Origin: Apostichopus japonicus
Lineage: Eukaryota; Echinodermata; Holothuroidea; Aspidochirotida; Stichopodidae
Assembly: GCF_037975245.1 (NCBI RefSeq)
Contig: NC_092582.1
Span: 15,021,077 to 15,085,076, forward strand
Reading direction: 5' to 3'
DNA length: 64,000 nt
In this document: one piece after another, positions 47,874 to 60,400 of the stretch
Layout of the letters: each line of letters starts with the position of its first letter
Position numbering within the stretch: position 1 is the stretch's first letter
The notes under the pieces: model-generated
What the model saw: only the letters and a program-made list of their open reading frames with translations
Told to the model about the DNA's origin: nothing
The model's database searches: none
Translations under genes and position numbers: made by a program

Positions 47874-50800
47874 ATGGGAACAACAACTAGTGCTGTCTTG
47901 GCAAAGAGTGCGCTTTGGGACTTTGGGATTCAATGGGGCATGTGGGCAATAAGTTCTGCATTACAAACAGAGCGTTTCTACGATGCAACAGGTATGTTAT
48001 GTCTAAGTCACTCTAACCTAGGCCTAGCCTGGACTAGCCTATGTTGGTCTTACTTATGCTACGATGGCATTAATGGTAGGACAGTACTGTGGCATAGCTT
48101 TACATTCTTGCATGACAATGCTTAGCGAATGGTAGTTCAGATGTGTATTGTTAGATACAGTAGTTCTATAGCCTGGATATAGTCCACACTATCATAGATA
48201 AGACAAAACCAGAGGTTGAACCACATTGTGCTAAATGTCATACATTGCTTAAGAAGAATGGCTTGTAAGTTGTACGGCAATTTTTTTTATTTTGATGTAT
48301 GACATATTTTACAAGTATCTTGAGAATTGTGTTTCATTGTTGTCAATTGACACTATAAGAATGAGCAACAAACAGAAAATTTGACTTGTAGAGATAAATA
48401 TAGACCTATAGATAGGCTATGTCATGTGATTATATTCAGTTTATACTCAAATGTATCAATGTTACCTTACAAAAAGGAAATTGTAGTAGGCAGAACTTGG
48501 CACACTTATCTACAATAGAAAGCTATTTCACATATGAGTTGACAACCCCATCTCAATATCTTGTCCCTAACTTGAGATATTGCAAATTTAACATAATTCC
48601 TATATGCTTCCAAAAATACCATCATCAAAACAAAGAGTCAAGTTGCTATGAGGATGTGGTTTTTCATGACCTAGCATTGCAGAAAATTTTCCGTATTTTA
48701 GCTAAGCAATCAACACCAGCCTTCGAAATACCCTTTAAAGCTGTCTGCACATCAGGTGATTGGAATTCTAAATCCTTCTTAATCGTCATAGTATGCAATT
48801 TAGCTGTAGAGAAATGACAGTTTGATTTTAATTTTTTCAGTATATCAGATGGATGAATGACATGTACGTGTTCTTGTCAATTGTTTTTCATACAGGATCT
48901 GGTACTTTTATCTATTTGGCTTTGCAGTCTTATCAATGGGGCAGCTCAGTGAAAACCAAGAGACAAAAAGTCCAGACATCTCTTGTTGTTATCTGGGCAT
49001 TGAGGTATGTGGATCAAAGATGCATATATATTGCCATTGTATGAATAATAGATTGATTCCTTTATTTGATATAAATGTGTTGGTATTGGCGTACGACTTG
49101 AACTTATTTCAACATTGTGGTTTGTGCATTACAGACATTTCCAAATTGGAATTGAAGATTTAAACTGAACTCTTTGGAAACTGAGATTGGATTAAATGAT
49201 TTCAGTGCCATATCATGTAATGCTTATATCTTAAGGAGAAAAATGTTCCACACTGTTATTTGTAAAAACCCATCTCAATTTTTACCTTAAATTCATCACT
49301 CGAGTAACAGTTGGTTGAATGTAAACCTATTTTGACTGGCTAAACTTCCAGGGAATGGTCACAGTAGCTGGTCTGTGATGTCACCATTGCAGATGTTCTT
49401 CCAAAGCTTTAGATCCCAAGGTATCTAAACTTCTTTTGATTTATCTTTGAAAATGTGATACAGTTTGAATGTTTGCTTAGAGCTGTCAATCTTTTCTGCA
49501 TTATATCATCCAAAATGTAACCTGTTTTTTTCTTCTTCTAGAAATCATTTCTTTTTCCTCTCAGAAGAATTAAGTTAAGGTGACCAGACGTCCCCGATTT
49601 TCGGGGACAGTCCCCGATTACAGTGTGCTGTCCCTGATGAACAAGTGTCCCCGGAAATGTCCCCGATTCGTCAAAATGTTCAGGAATTTCGAAAATATCC
49701 CACATTATAAGTAAAATAATTGTAAAAAAACAAATTTATTCAAGTGTGCAGTCGCAGAACGGAACTAAACAGTATTTCAGGTGGGCCAGTAGTATATATG
49801 CTAGATCGATCTAGCTTAGCACTCTTTCGTAAAGTAAATAAATTTCATCTAAGAAAAGGCTACATTTTTGAAAATAAAATTGATTTAAAAAGTGCTTCTA
49901 AGTATCACCATTTTACATCTAAGCACCTTAGGCACTAGAAAATTTTCCAAATGGGAGGGGGACACCCCCTCTCCTTAGACCCCTCCCCCATATCAGTTAC
50001 GCAATAAATGTCCCTGATTCCAGTCAGGCAAATATGGTCACCTTAAATTAAGTTATAAATTAGACAGCAAAACAAAAAGAGAGTTTTGCTGGTGACACCA
50101 TTTACTCTGCTGGTGACACTGTACCTGTGCACGTCAAACTTACACCAAATTTGCTACGTAGATCTGGATATGGATTTTGTCTTAAGCAGGCCCGAAAGTT
50201 CCCAACAATTTGGGCTCAGGCAATCAAGTTCAGCCATGTGACTACTCTATTCCATCAATGAGTCATTAAACATTTATTAAAATTGAAGAAAGAATTACTC
50301 TCAATCTTGCAGGTTACATGACAGATAAATGAGTGGGTCATTTGTATGAAATAACCTTATATAACCTTATATAACACATCTCTCCTACAGTGTACATACT
50401 GGTCATTCTATAAGTATTTGCGGCATTTTCCGGACAACCAAATTTGTGTTCTGACAACCAAAAAGCTAAGACCTAAGTTGTCCTTGAAAGTTTATTTAGT
50501 CTTTTGTCATGATTGTGTCTTTTTCTTTGCAGGCTGGGTTTATTCTTAATGTCACGAATCTTTGCTGATGGGGTTGACAAGAGGTTCAACCATGTTAGAG
50601 ACAACCCCAAAGTATTCCTCATTTACTGGACTGTACAAGGTATGTAGTAACGTTTTTTCAATTAAATAGCTGAACTGTGATGTTTTGAGAGATAAATTTC
50701 TCTACATTGCTTTTTATGCAATGCTGGGAAACTTTCCTGTAAATTGTTAATTGTACAGCAGAATTTCCTGGCACTATGATTGGCAAAATGGTTGGGATAA

Positions 50801-52874
50801 CTTGGTTTGGGTTGTGATCGAAGAAAACGGTGGGTTGTCAACCGGTTAGCAGTGGAGGGGGGCTGGGTGGAGGGTGGGTGAGGGAGAGAATGACCACTAA
50901 CAGTAAACTTATCCTGTCACACAGTGATTTGATTTCCAAGTTTTCATAAATGTCAATTTCATGGCTCGGGACTAGCCGGGACTGGTCTAGGGCAATCACT
51001 ACATGGGTAACTAACGATATAGGTTTTAAGAAAGCATGGTCTTAGGCAATGAATCTCCAGTGAGTAGAGCTAGTTGTTGTCTTCCCTCTTCTGTGAGCTC
51101 AGGTTTCAAAGTTGTTACCTTCTCACTGAAAGCTCTCAGATAATGGCATTTGAGTTAAATTCTAAATGCCTGGATTTCCCCTAAAGTGATTTTGAGGGCT
51201 TTAAGAGTTACAAATAGCAAGTACCTTGTCTCTGGTGACCATTATAGTCAAATGTGAACACGATTTCTGATACCGACAGTTTTTTTACTCTTTTTCATTT
51301 TCAGGCGTTTGGATCTTCCTGACGTTATTGCCTACATTGATCTTAAATTCGGAGAAGAATGATGTACAGGTGGGAACCAGAGACTACATTGGATGGGGCC
51401 TCTGGGGGCTCGGGATGTTCCTCGAAGTTGTTGCAGATCGTCAAAAGAGTGCTTTCAAAGCTGATCCCAGCAACGAGGTGAGTGTATTTATTTGCATGGC
51501 TACTGTAGGAGGGTGGGGGGATGGTCCAGGAAGCAAGGCTTTTTTGTCCTCTTCATTAGTAGGATCATTTTATTGTTGCTTTAAAGGATTGGTTCAGGTG
51601 TTTGACATGTCTATTTTGTATGAAAGAGCACAAAAGACAAAAAGAAAATATATTTCTTTAAAAATTATTTACATTTTTTAACACATTTGAAAATAATATA
51701 ATCAAAACTTCTTCAGATGTTTAATCTCAAATACTTCCTTTGACAAATATGAGATCTCCTGACATATCTTTTGGTTAAAAGTCATGAATCTCACAAAATA
51801 TTTAGAGAAAAAACAAAGACTTTCAGGAATGTGAGGATGTGACATCACAGCTAGTCAGATTTCAGCAGTTTCTACACAGTCTAATAAAACTTTACACTTG
51901 AATATCTCTTTAACCGAAAAAGATATTTGAACAGTTTTTCACCATTGTGTTTCTTTTATTGTCCTATTTCATATAACATAAACATGTATGACAACTGAAC
52001 CAATCCTTTAACCTTTTGTTCTTTGTCGAAGAGATGGCAAAAGAAGTCTATGTAGTCAGTAGGTGTGTATCGTGTGTATGTATTGCCTGTCAGGCTTAAA
52101 TAAAATTCATGCTTGGTATACAGATGCCCCAGTTGCCACTCTCATCTGCTTTTAATTTACTGCAGTCACCCAGTGGCCAACCCCTAATGAGGATCAACTA
52201 GCTTTCAAGAGGTTTTTAATGGATGGCAATGGTCATATGAGGTCAAATGTATTGAAAATCGGTAACATTGTTTTAAAAAAAACAGGAGTACAAGAAAGAG
52301 GTCTATGAGGGCCCCTAGGGCAAAATGTGACCATATAAAGGTATCATATGAAAGGGAAATAAGGTGAACTGTTAGCGTCAATATTGTTGATCGCTGCTTT
52401 GTCAAATCCAGACTTCATACCTAAGGGGTTTGTGGATATGAACTACAGACTAACAGTGGTATACCCAATTCTTGCATTGCACAAGAAATATACTTGTCCC
52501 TGTCATAGTCAAAGTAGTACTATGAGGTTTACTGAAAGATGATGTTTAACTTGATGAGTACCTCCTTACGAATATCAACTCTTTTTCTTCCCTTCCAGGG
52601 GAAGTTCATCAACTCTGGACTCTGGAGCGTCAGCCGTCACCCGAACTACCTCGGCGAGATTCTCGTATGGTCCGGCCTCTACCTCTCTGCCTCTTCAGTC
52701 TTCTCGGGATGGCAGCATGTCGGTGTTTTATCTCCCCTCTTCGTTTACTTCCTCTTGACTAGAGTCAGCGGTATCCCACTCTTGGAAAGAGGAGGCATGA
52801 AGAGATGGGGATCGGATCCCAACTACCTGGAGTACATCAAGAATGTTCCCGTTTTATTCCCTTCCTTGTGGTAG
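47874..52874 (+). CDS. DUF1295 family membrane protein (steroid 5-alpha-reductase C-terminal-like)
   Basis: Exons 47874-47991, 48896-49004, 50533-50639, 51305-51477 and 52599-52874 join in phase to 260 aa ending FPSLW. The protein is hydrophobic, with about five to six membrane segments (for example VQTSLVVIWALRLGLFLM, VFLIYWTVQGVWIFLTLLP, YIGWGLWGLGMFLEVV). The C-terminal signature WSVSRHPNYLGE (residues 178-189) is the cofactor-binding-type motif of the steroid-5-alpha-reductase/ICMT-like superfamily, and the length is usual for DUF1295 proteins. The family probably contains NAD(P)H-dependent reductases of lipids or sterols, but the substrate of this branch is not known to me. It is head-to-head with POMT1 and convergent with the zinc-finger gene. 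Start: the first ATG, with all downstream exons in frame. Confidence 0.92.
49576..50045. mobile_element. hAT-type MITE in intron 2 of the DUF1295 gene
   Basis: Ends TAAGGTGACCA (left) and TGGTCACCTTA (right), flanked by a perfect 8-bp duplication AATTAAGT (49568-49575 and 50046-50053). An 8-bp duplication with such ends is diagnostic of the hAT superfamily. The left part is rich in GTCCCCGATT motifs. No intact transposase; 470 bp. Confidence 0.88.
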
Positions 52875-52934
52875 ATAATTACGGGGCTCACCTTGAAACA
52901 TCTTGTGACACGATTCGACGGTCGGAAGAAAACT

Positions 52935-52940
52935 AATAAA
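52935..52940 (+). terminator. Polyadenylation signal AATAAA of the DUF1295 gene
   Basis: AATAAA 61 bp after the stop codon, with GT/T-rich sequence downstream. A short 3'UTR is implied. Confidence 0.6.
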
Positions 52941-55900
52941 ATTGTAACAGAACACATATGATCAAAAGGGGTTTCAGTGTACGAGTCACTTTGGGTGTGT
53001 AGAGACTTCCCTATCCTTGCGTATATTAAAGTTTTCATCATTGGCAATGGGGAGTTGACGTACTGTGATGCAAATAGTGGTTATAGGATACACATTTGTT
53101 TGTGTATGTAAATGGTTAGGGTACTGTTTTGCTGAAAGTAATATTTTCTTTTTATATCCAGGTCTTGCAACATATTAATTTGTGGACACACGGCTCAATA
53201 ATGTTTATTGCTTGATTTTTTTTTTCTTTCATCTCCGGCTGTGTTGCCAATGTACACATTTTCTAATGATACTAGCAGATATTAATTCATGTTGCCAGAT
53301 ACTCAATTGTAGATCAATATATAAGACCTATATAATTCAAATAATATCCATATTTTGTGACATATCATCTTCAAAACTTTCACTGTATATATCAGATGTA
53401 TTGGTGTTTAAGTTCTTGTGAAATTCCAGCAGGTCATTGTAGCCTACTAGCAATTATGGATGAATTTGTTCAACTCTCGCAGTATGAAAGAAATAACTTA
53501 TTGATTAGAGTTTTGCTCTTCCTTCTTTAGAATTTTTCTTTGGTGGAATCCCAAAATTATTTACAAGGTATCCTGTTTTAGTATATCGAAGAAATGAGGC
53601 CTCTTTATTTTTATATTTGACATATGTAGTGAGTGTGACTTACAAACAGTTTTTCTCCTTCTAAATAACCAAATAATAAAGGTTTTATCCATCACCTTTT
53701 TGTTATATCTCTATTTAAAGCCATGTGTAAGCAATATGCATGGGCCTACTGTATGTACAGAGAGTACTGACAACAGTATGTGCAAGATTAAATTCGTACA
53801 TATGTTATATATAAATATTACCTCTTTTTGGACCTTCAGCCACAATCAGTATCTAAACAAGTATTCCCTATTTTGTTTTGCAAGTCTGTGCCCGACCTAG
53901 CGTCAGGTGTGCTACAGATTTCAGGGAATTTTGCTCTCTAATATCTCTACTACAGAAAACCGGAAATATTGCAAGATATACATACCTATAAAAATTATAT
54001 ATATATTAAATTACGGGAAGTATCGGCTTGGGTTTATCTCTGCTTTACTATGTGTAGGATATAAAAGATATGACTATCGAGGCCCTATTGTCTTTATTCC
54101 TTGATTGCCCAATTGTCTTTCAACAGAAATGTTTACTTGATGATTCAAAACAAATTTCTGCACATTGATGCAGAAATTCTAAATACAGAGATATGTTGAC
54201 AACTAAACGAAACTTGTCAAGGTATGGCTTTTTAAGGATAAATCTATAAATATTATTTTCTAGTAGGACTGGATAACTGTTTGAAGTACATCTACCATGA
54301 TAAAAAGTAAAGATAGCACCCTCTATAGCACCATGTCAACAATTCCTTTAAGTATGCCTTGCCTTGTAGAATTTTAAAAGCAAAGCATCTAATCTATTGT
54401 AAAAGAAAAATTCAGCCAATGCCTAGAGAAGGTTTATGAGGAGTGAATAAATAGAAATTGCGACTCATCCGTTTTAGTCCGCATGGGTTTCATCCTGGGC
54501 CAAAAATGGGAGATGTCCTGGACGACACAGACGTAGGTAGAGAGCGCTTCAGACATGTACCGTCAAAGCACGAAACCGCTACAATATCAATTAAGTGTTT
54601 CAAGGAATAACATCAACTGGATGTATTTTTTTGTAGCAAGTATTCACTTTATTTATTAAAAAATAGACACTAAATACCCGGATTTGGTGGAAAAAGTCAT
54701 GAACAACATTGATGTGTTTCTGTTAGTTTATGAGTTTTATTGGAGGGCGTGGGAGGGAGAGAGATGTGTGGAGCTGGAGAAAAGTTTTTTGCAATTTTTG
54801 ATGCTTCTTATAGGCTGCCTTGATATTTTTGCTGCGGGAGCCTCAAAGAGAAAATGTTCTTCACACGCCAGTTTATGCATAAAGGACAAACCTGGCTACC
54901 ACCACTGTACCACCACTGTTCTAAAATGTAACTGCTGTTTGTTCATAACCTCATCGAATTTTTCGACATTGAGACAGCATTAGAACTTTCTGGAAGTTTT
55001 AGTTTTGGAAACAAAAAGGAATATTAAAATGTTTATCCATTTTGTCTTTGGGTTAATATGTAGGGCACCAATATCACTATAGATCTGGAGTGAGGAACCT
55101 CTCGTACAGACTTTAAATCGCCTGAGCTATTTCATAGTTAACCTTGGCCCTCTCCCCCCCCCCCCCTCCCCTAACTTATCTCCTTGCTCTATTGCTGTAT
55201 CCAACCAAGGAAGTTGCAGCTTTGAAATTGTGGTCATTCCACCACAATCACAAATGGGATGAAATAAAATAAGTTAAAGCACAATTCCTCATCTGTGACC
55301 ACCAGTGTTGTAAGGAGTCATGACAGGTCAATCACATTTTCAAAGATAAAGACAAAGTTGTCCAATTTTTCCGAATAAAAAGACTGACACTAATTAGGGA
55401 AATTACTGATGAGAACTGATCTATTCAACCTCAAAAAGAAGTGATTTTTTTTGGAATTTCTGGTCACCACATTTCCAACCACACAATTCTATTTTATCAT
55501 GGCTTGGAATGACATAAGTTAATGCTTGCTTACTCTTAGGGAGAAGATGTATAGTAACATATATATGGTGAGTACCCCCAGAACCTATCCCAACCCCTTT
55601 CACTACAAAGAAATGGCAAACAGTTTCTCATGATATTTCTTTCACTGTCATGACCAAACCATGAACTTATGTCCTAAATTATAAATGAATCCAATACCAT
55701 TTATTAGAAGTGACAAGAATTAATGATGTGCTAGAGAGTGCTTTGCTTAGCTTCCTTTCTGTATTGTTTTGACATTAAAGAAAAAACATAAATTGAAAAC
55801 GAATAAGTTTCTCTGATGATTTAAAACAGAACCTTAAAAACATAAAAGAAAAGTTAACTTAAAAATCTATAAACAATTTCATAACTCCAGCGATGTCTTT

Positions 55901-56094
55901 CATAAAAAGAGCTCCACTATAAAATACCGCAGTCGATATGTAATATATAAACTGGAAGCAGGAACTCACTCATTATTGGCTGATCAAAGCCGCAAGCTGA
56001 CCGAAGTCCGTCTCTTGGATTCATATTTTAACTTCCATGATTATGAATTGTCGATTGTCAACAACTCTGTAACTGAACGACATACATTAATCTT

Positions 56095-56162
56095 GGAGTG
56101 ACTCAAACTTGGGGACCTTATGATTGAAAGGCACCAGGGTTAACCACTTAACTAACACTCCC
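56095..56162 (-). mobile_element. tRNA-like SINE head
   Basis: On the minus strand GGGAGTG at the 5' side pairs with CACTCC at the 3' side. An A-box-like TTAGTTAAGTGGTTAAC and a B-box-like AAGTTTGAGTC lie at tRNA spacing, and CCTT/AAGG forms a short anticodon-like stem. The anticodon stem and T-arm are too imperfect for a working tRNA, so a SINE head is the better reading. Confidence 0.55.
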
Positions 56163-56810
56163 TTGCTCATAGCAAGCTCATAGCAAGACCCTGAGCTGAC
56201 TTGGAACCTTCCATTTTCTTCTTCTTCTCTCATGATGGATAGCAGGGATTCTCACTTAATTTTCTGAGGACCAGAAAGAATTCTTGCACGGAGCAGAGAG
56301 AACTGCCAGATATCACTAGATTGAGCAATGTATAGGTTAGGCTAGTAGGTTACTTGAGCCTATCCTTACAGACATACCTTATTTGATGGTCCAGGATTGT
56401 CAAAAAAGAAATTGTGCTGGGTGGATTGAAATCTTAAGCAGGTCTGGGTGTGGCTTGTGGGCAATACCTATTGAGAACTTGTGGTGTACAGGAATATTAC
56501 TCAAAACAAGAAGTTTATAAATTGATTATAGTCACATAAATAGACTATAAACTAATACACACAAAAATACATCCGGAAAACTGTATATCACTTATGTACA
56601 GTATCATTGAGTTGATTCGCATGATTTCAATTCTATAAAGACATTGAAAAAATTGTCTTCAATGCAAATACTGGTGTCATTATGACACAGAAGTTATTAA
56701 AAAGGTGCATTGGTTTCCAATAGTATTGAAACAAATGATTTGATACACATCTATACATTTGAAGGGGGGTTTTGGTTTATGTTACTTGCTCACTGTTGGT
56801 ATGCTGTGAA

Positions 56811-56864
56811 GATCAGGGCTCGAACATCGGGTTTCCTCACCTGGTAACCAAACACTGATTCTGA
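56811..56864 (-). mobile_element. tRNA-like SINE fragment
   Basis: The minus strand carries CAGTGTTTGGTTACCAGGTG followed by GATGTTCGAGCCCTGATC, which contains a good Pol III B-box (GTTCGAGCC). The fragment is short and no acceptor stem is visible. Confidence 0.45.
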
Positions 56865-57404
56865 GGACATGAAATTTGGCGGTACTGAAATAACATTTCA
56901 GAGTCTGGTATGATTTTGAAAATCCAAACACCTGATGCTAAATGATGTAGTTCTATTGATCCAGATGCACAACTCCTCATATCCTATGAGCAAACTTTAG
57001 GAGTATTTGCGATAGCAACATAAAATGCTGAATTGACAGCAACTTAAACAAGTTGATTTTTAATCAACAGATTAATAAAACAGGTTAACCAATCCGGTTA
57101 CACTGAAATGACAGGTTTCCTTTCATATGTTTGATATGAAAACCTACATATTCTCCTATCTCATGTCTGGTCACAATGAATGTGACATACTTGGCTCACC
57201 ACCAACTTCTACATAATTAATCCTGTTTAACATCTGACCAAATTTCAAGAGTAACACAAATCTGATTTCGGATATGCAACAATTTTGTCATCACGTTGTC
57301 AAGGACAAGTCTGGCATAGCATACTAACGGAAGTTTTCATTTTGCTTTGTTGCTAATATGTTGCCAGGATAAGTTGTTCCTCCATCAACATGACAATGGC
57401 AGCT

Positions 57405-60400
57405 TCACCTGCCCCTTCTGGCAGTACCTCTTCTGCCCCTAATACCTCTGCCTCCTCTCTTCCTCCCCAATCTTTTCCTTCCTCTTGATCTCCTCCTTCT
57501 TGGTGTGGCAATTCCCTGTCTCCCATTTTCATTTCTCACTGCATGTGGCCTCTCTGGTGTCAAAGACCGATCACCTCTCTGCTGATCCCAGTCGCCACCG
57601 CTTAACGAGCCATCATCATCATCATAACCCACACTGTCCTCCACATAGGGCCCTTCTCCTTCAGACGCATCTCCTCTGTGTCCCCATGAAGCTGAAGGTG
57701 AGCCAGCCCTCCCATCTCTGTCCCTTCTTGGATCGTAATCAGAAGCTCTCTCATCCTTTCTCTCTCTATCGTTTGGACTCCTCCCTCTGACACTTCCTTG
57801 TCGGTCGTCGATGTCCCCTCTGGGTCTCGGCTCATCGTCGCCGTCGGATCTCTCCCTCTCATTTCTCTGGTCGTCAGTAAGTTCCATTCGTCTCACCTCT
57901 TCCATGACCCTCTGTTTCAGAAGCTCTTCCTCCCTCACCATCACTACTTTGATTTGATCGTCTGTGTATCCTTCCTTCTGGAGGACCACAGCTTGAATCA
58001 TCAGTTCTCCCTTTCCTTTCTTGAATAGTTGTTCCATGATACGCACTCTTTCTACACCGGGGGAAACCATTTCCATCTGGGATCTCTCCCCCATTTTGAT
58101 TGCCTCAAGGAATTGGTATCGCTGCTCCAGCTCTTGCTGAAACAGATGCCTCTGCTGCAGGACCTCGGTTTCCCTCACCCCCTTTGACAGCATATGGTTC
58201 TCTCTTTGAAGCCAGTCTTGTATGTCCTGCTCTCTTCTTGATTGCATTTCCTGAATTTCCTGTTCTCTCATTGTCTGCTGCATCTCCTGGGTCTGTCTTG
58301 CCAGCATCTCTTGTTCTCTCCTTGCAAGCTCTTCTTGCTCCCTTCTTGCCTGCATCTCATGGTTCCTTCTTGCCTGCATTTCTTGCTCTTTCTTTGCCTG
58401 CATCTCTTGCTCTTGTCTCAGTTGCATCTCTTGGTCCCTTCTTACCTGCATCTCTTGCTGTTTCCTTGCTTGCATCTCTTGCTCCCTCCTTGCCTGCATC
58501 TCTTGCTCTTGTCTCAGTTGCATCTCTTGGTCCCTTCTCACCTGCATCTCTTGCTGTTTCCTGGCTTGCATCTCTTGCATCTCTTGCTCCCTCCTTGCTT
58601 GCATCTCTTGCTCTTGTCCTGGTTGCATCTCTTGGTCCCTTCTTACCTGCATCTCTTGCTGTTTCCTGGCTTGCATCTCTTGCTCCCTCCTGGCCTGCAT
58701 CTCTTGCTCTTGTCTTGCTTGCAACTCATCTTCTCTCCTTGCCTGCTGCTCCAATTTTCTGATCTCTTGAATTTCCAGCTCTCTCATCTGCTGTCTCTTT
58801 TCATGATCCAACATCTCCTTCTCCTTTTCTTCGATTCTACGCCTCTCAGCCTCTCTCTTCTCTATTTCTATAAGTTCTCTCTCCTTCATCTGTAATTCCT
58901 GTTCTCTTCTCACAAGTGCATCCTTTCGTGAACCTGAAGCAGCATCTGCGTTCAATACTGATGTGGTTCTCAGGCTTGCGTCTGATTGCTGTGCCTGCCG
59001 CAAGCCTTCCAACTTCCTTCTATCCTGGCCTAACTGATCCCGTACCAGTTTCTCTCTTATCTCCCGATCGCGCAAGTCTATCTCGGCGACTGCTGGGTTG
59101 ATAGCTCCCACGGCCAGCATCTGACGTAGACGTTGTCTCTCCTCCATCAGCTCGCACTCCCTCATCTCTTGCTGTCTGATTCTGTTCTCTAACTGAACCA
59201 TCTCCAGTTGCTGGGCTTCCCTTAACTTTTGTTCTTCTTCCTGTTTAATTCTATTCTCCATCTCCTCTCTCGTTTTCCTTTCTCTCTCTTCCTGCTCTTG
59301 CCTCTCTTTCTCTCTCTTCTCCTTTTCTCTTCTTTCTCCTTCCAGCTGCTCCTGAAGCTCCCTCTCTTTCCTCTCAATTTCTATCTTCTCCTTCTCCAGC
59401 TTATTTTTCAATTCAATCTGCTTAACCAGCATTTCTCTCTCTCTGAGTTCTCTTTCCTTCCTCTCCCTCTCCAACCTCTCTCGCTCTTCTTTCTCCTTCC
59501 ACTCCTTCAGTCTCCTCTCCTGTTCCTTTCTTTCTTTTTCTCTTTTCTCTTTGTTTTTCCTCTCTCTCTCTTTCTGCTCTTTCTCCCTCTTTTCTTGTTC
59601 CTTCCTCTCCTTCTCACGCTGCTCTCGGAGTATCCTCTCCCTCTTCCGTTCTTCCCTCTTCTGATACTCCTCCCTGATCCTGTCCTCTTGCTGTTGTTTC
59701 TCCATCTTCAGGACATCTCTTTCACTCAGTTCCCCCTCCTCAAGGTCTTCCTCCCTTTCCTTCCCCCCTATTGACTTCTTATCTTCTCCTGGCTTCTTTT
59801 CTGATTGTCTATCTGTGGTGACTTGTTTTCCATCATATTCTTGTGACTCGTTTTCTTCGTCTGAATCCACCAGAAATATCGTTGACGTGTCTGGGGGAGA
59901 CAATTTTCAAAACAGTTTCATGGAGTGTAAACACATACAATCGTTATTAAAATACTGAGATGAAAAAAACTTCAAACATTATGAAACATATTTGGTTCTC
60001 TACTTAATACTGATAAGAGTCATAGTGTCTGCTACCAGAAAAGCTCTGAAAAACACAAATTTTTAATAATGCCCTTTATTACTCTAAGCCAGAGCAATTG
60101 TGTTGGAAGCTTCCAAAAAGTGGTGGAGATAGGGAGGAGGGTTAGTGGTTAGGGAGGGGGGGGGGTCAGAAAGCCAGCTGAGTTTGTTTTATGTTTGTAT
60201 GCACCCAACAGGCAATTTAAGAGGCAATTTTAGCTGTCTTGTAACATTTTCAGTTAGGCGATTTCATGTGTAATATCTTACTTTTGCATATTCTCCAAAA
60301 ATACTTCTACAAGGATTATGAGTTATACAAAACTTGCAATTGATTGATCATGTGATTACCTTGTATGAATTTGATAAATCCACGGATCCAACTAAATTAC

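Larger units (their letters stand above)
52941..57404. other. Intergenic region between convergent genes, no gene recognised
   Basis: 4.5 kb of AT-rich DNA between the ends of the DUF1295 gene and the zinc-finger gene. It contains two tRNA-like SINE pieces (about 56095-56162 and 56811-56864) and a C-run near 55155-55168. The 99-codon frame at 54684-54983 is not protein-like. Confidence 0.6.

Noticed and set aside
48419-48817. 132-codon open frame in intron 1 of the DUF1295 gene
   Set aside because: It sits in an intron, resembles no family and includes a probable dispersed repeat.
54684-54983. 99-codon open frame in the spacer
   Set aside because: No homology recognised, Cys/Ser-rich low-quality composition, and no splice or promoter context.
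56095-56162. Functional tRNA gene
   Set aside because: Acceptor stem pairs, but the anticodon arm and T-arm are imperfect and the B-box deviates; a SINE head explains it better.
58100-58895. Long leucine/alanine-rich open frames on the + strand
   Set aside because: They lie exactly antisense to the octad-repeat exon of the zinc-finger gene and owe their length to its 24-bp periodicity; no splice or start context supports them.
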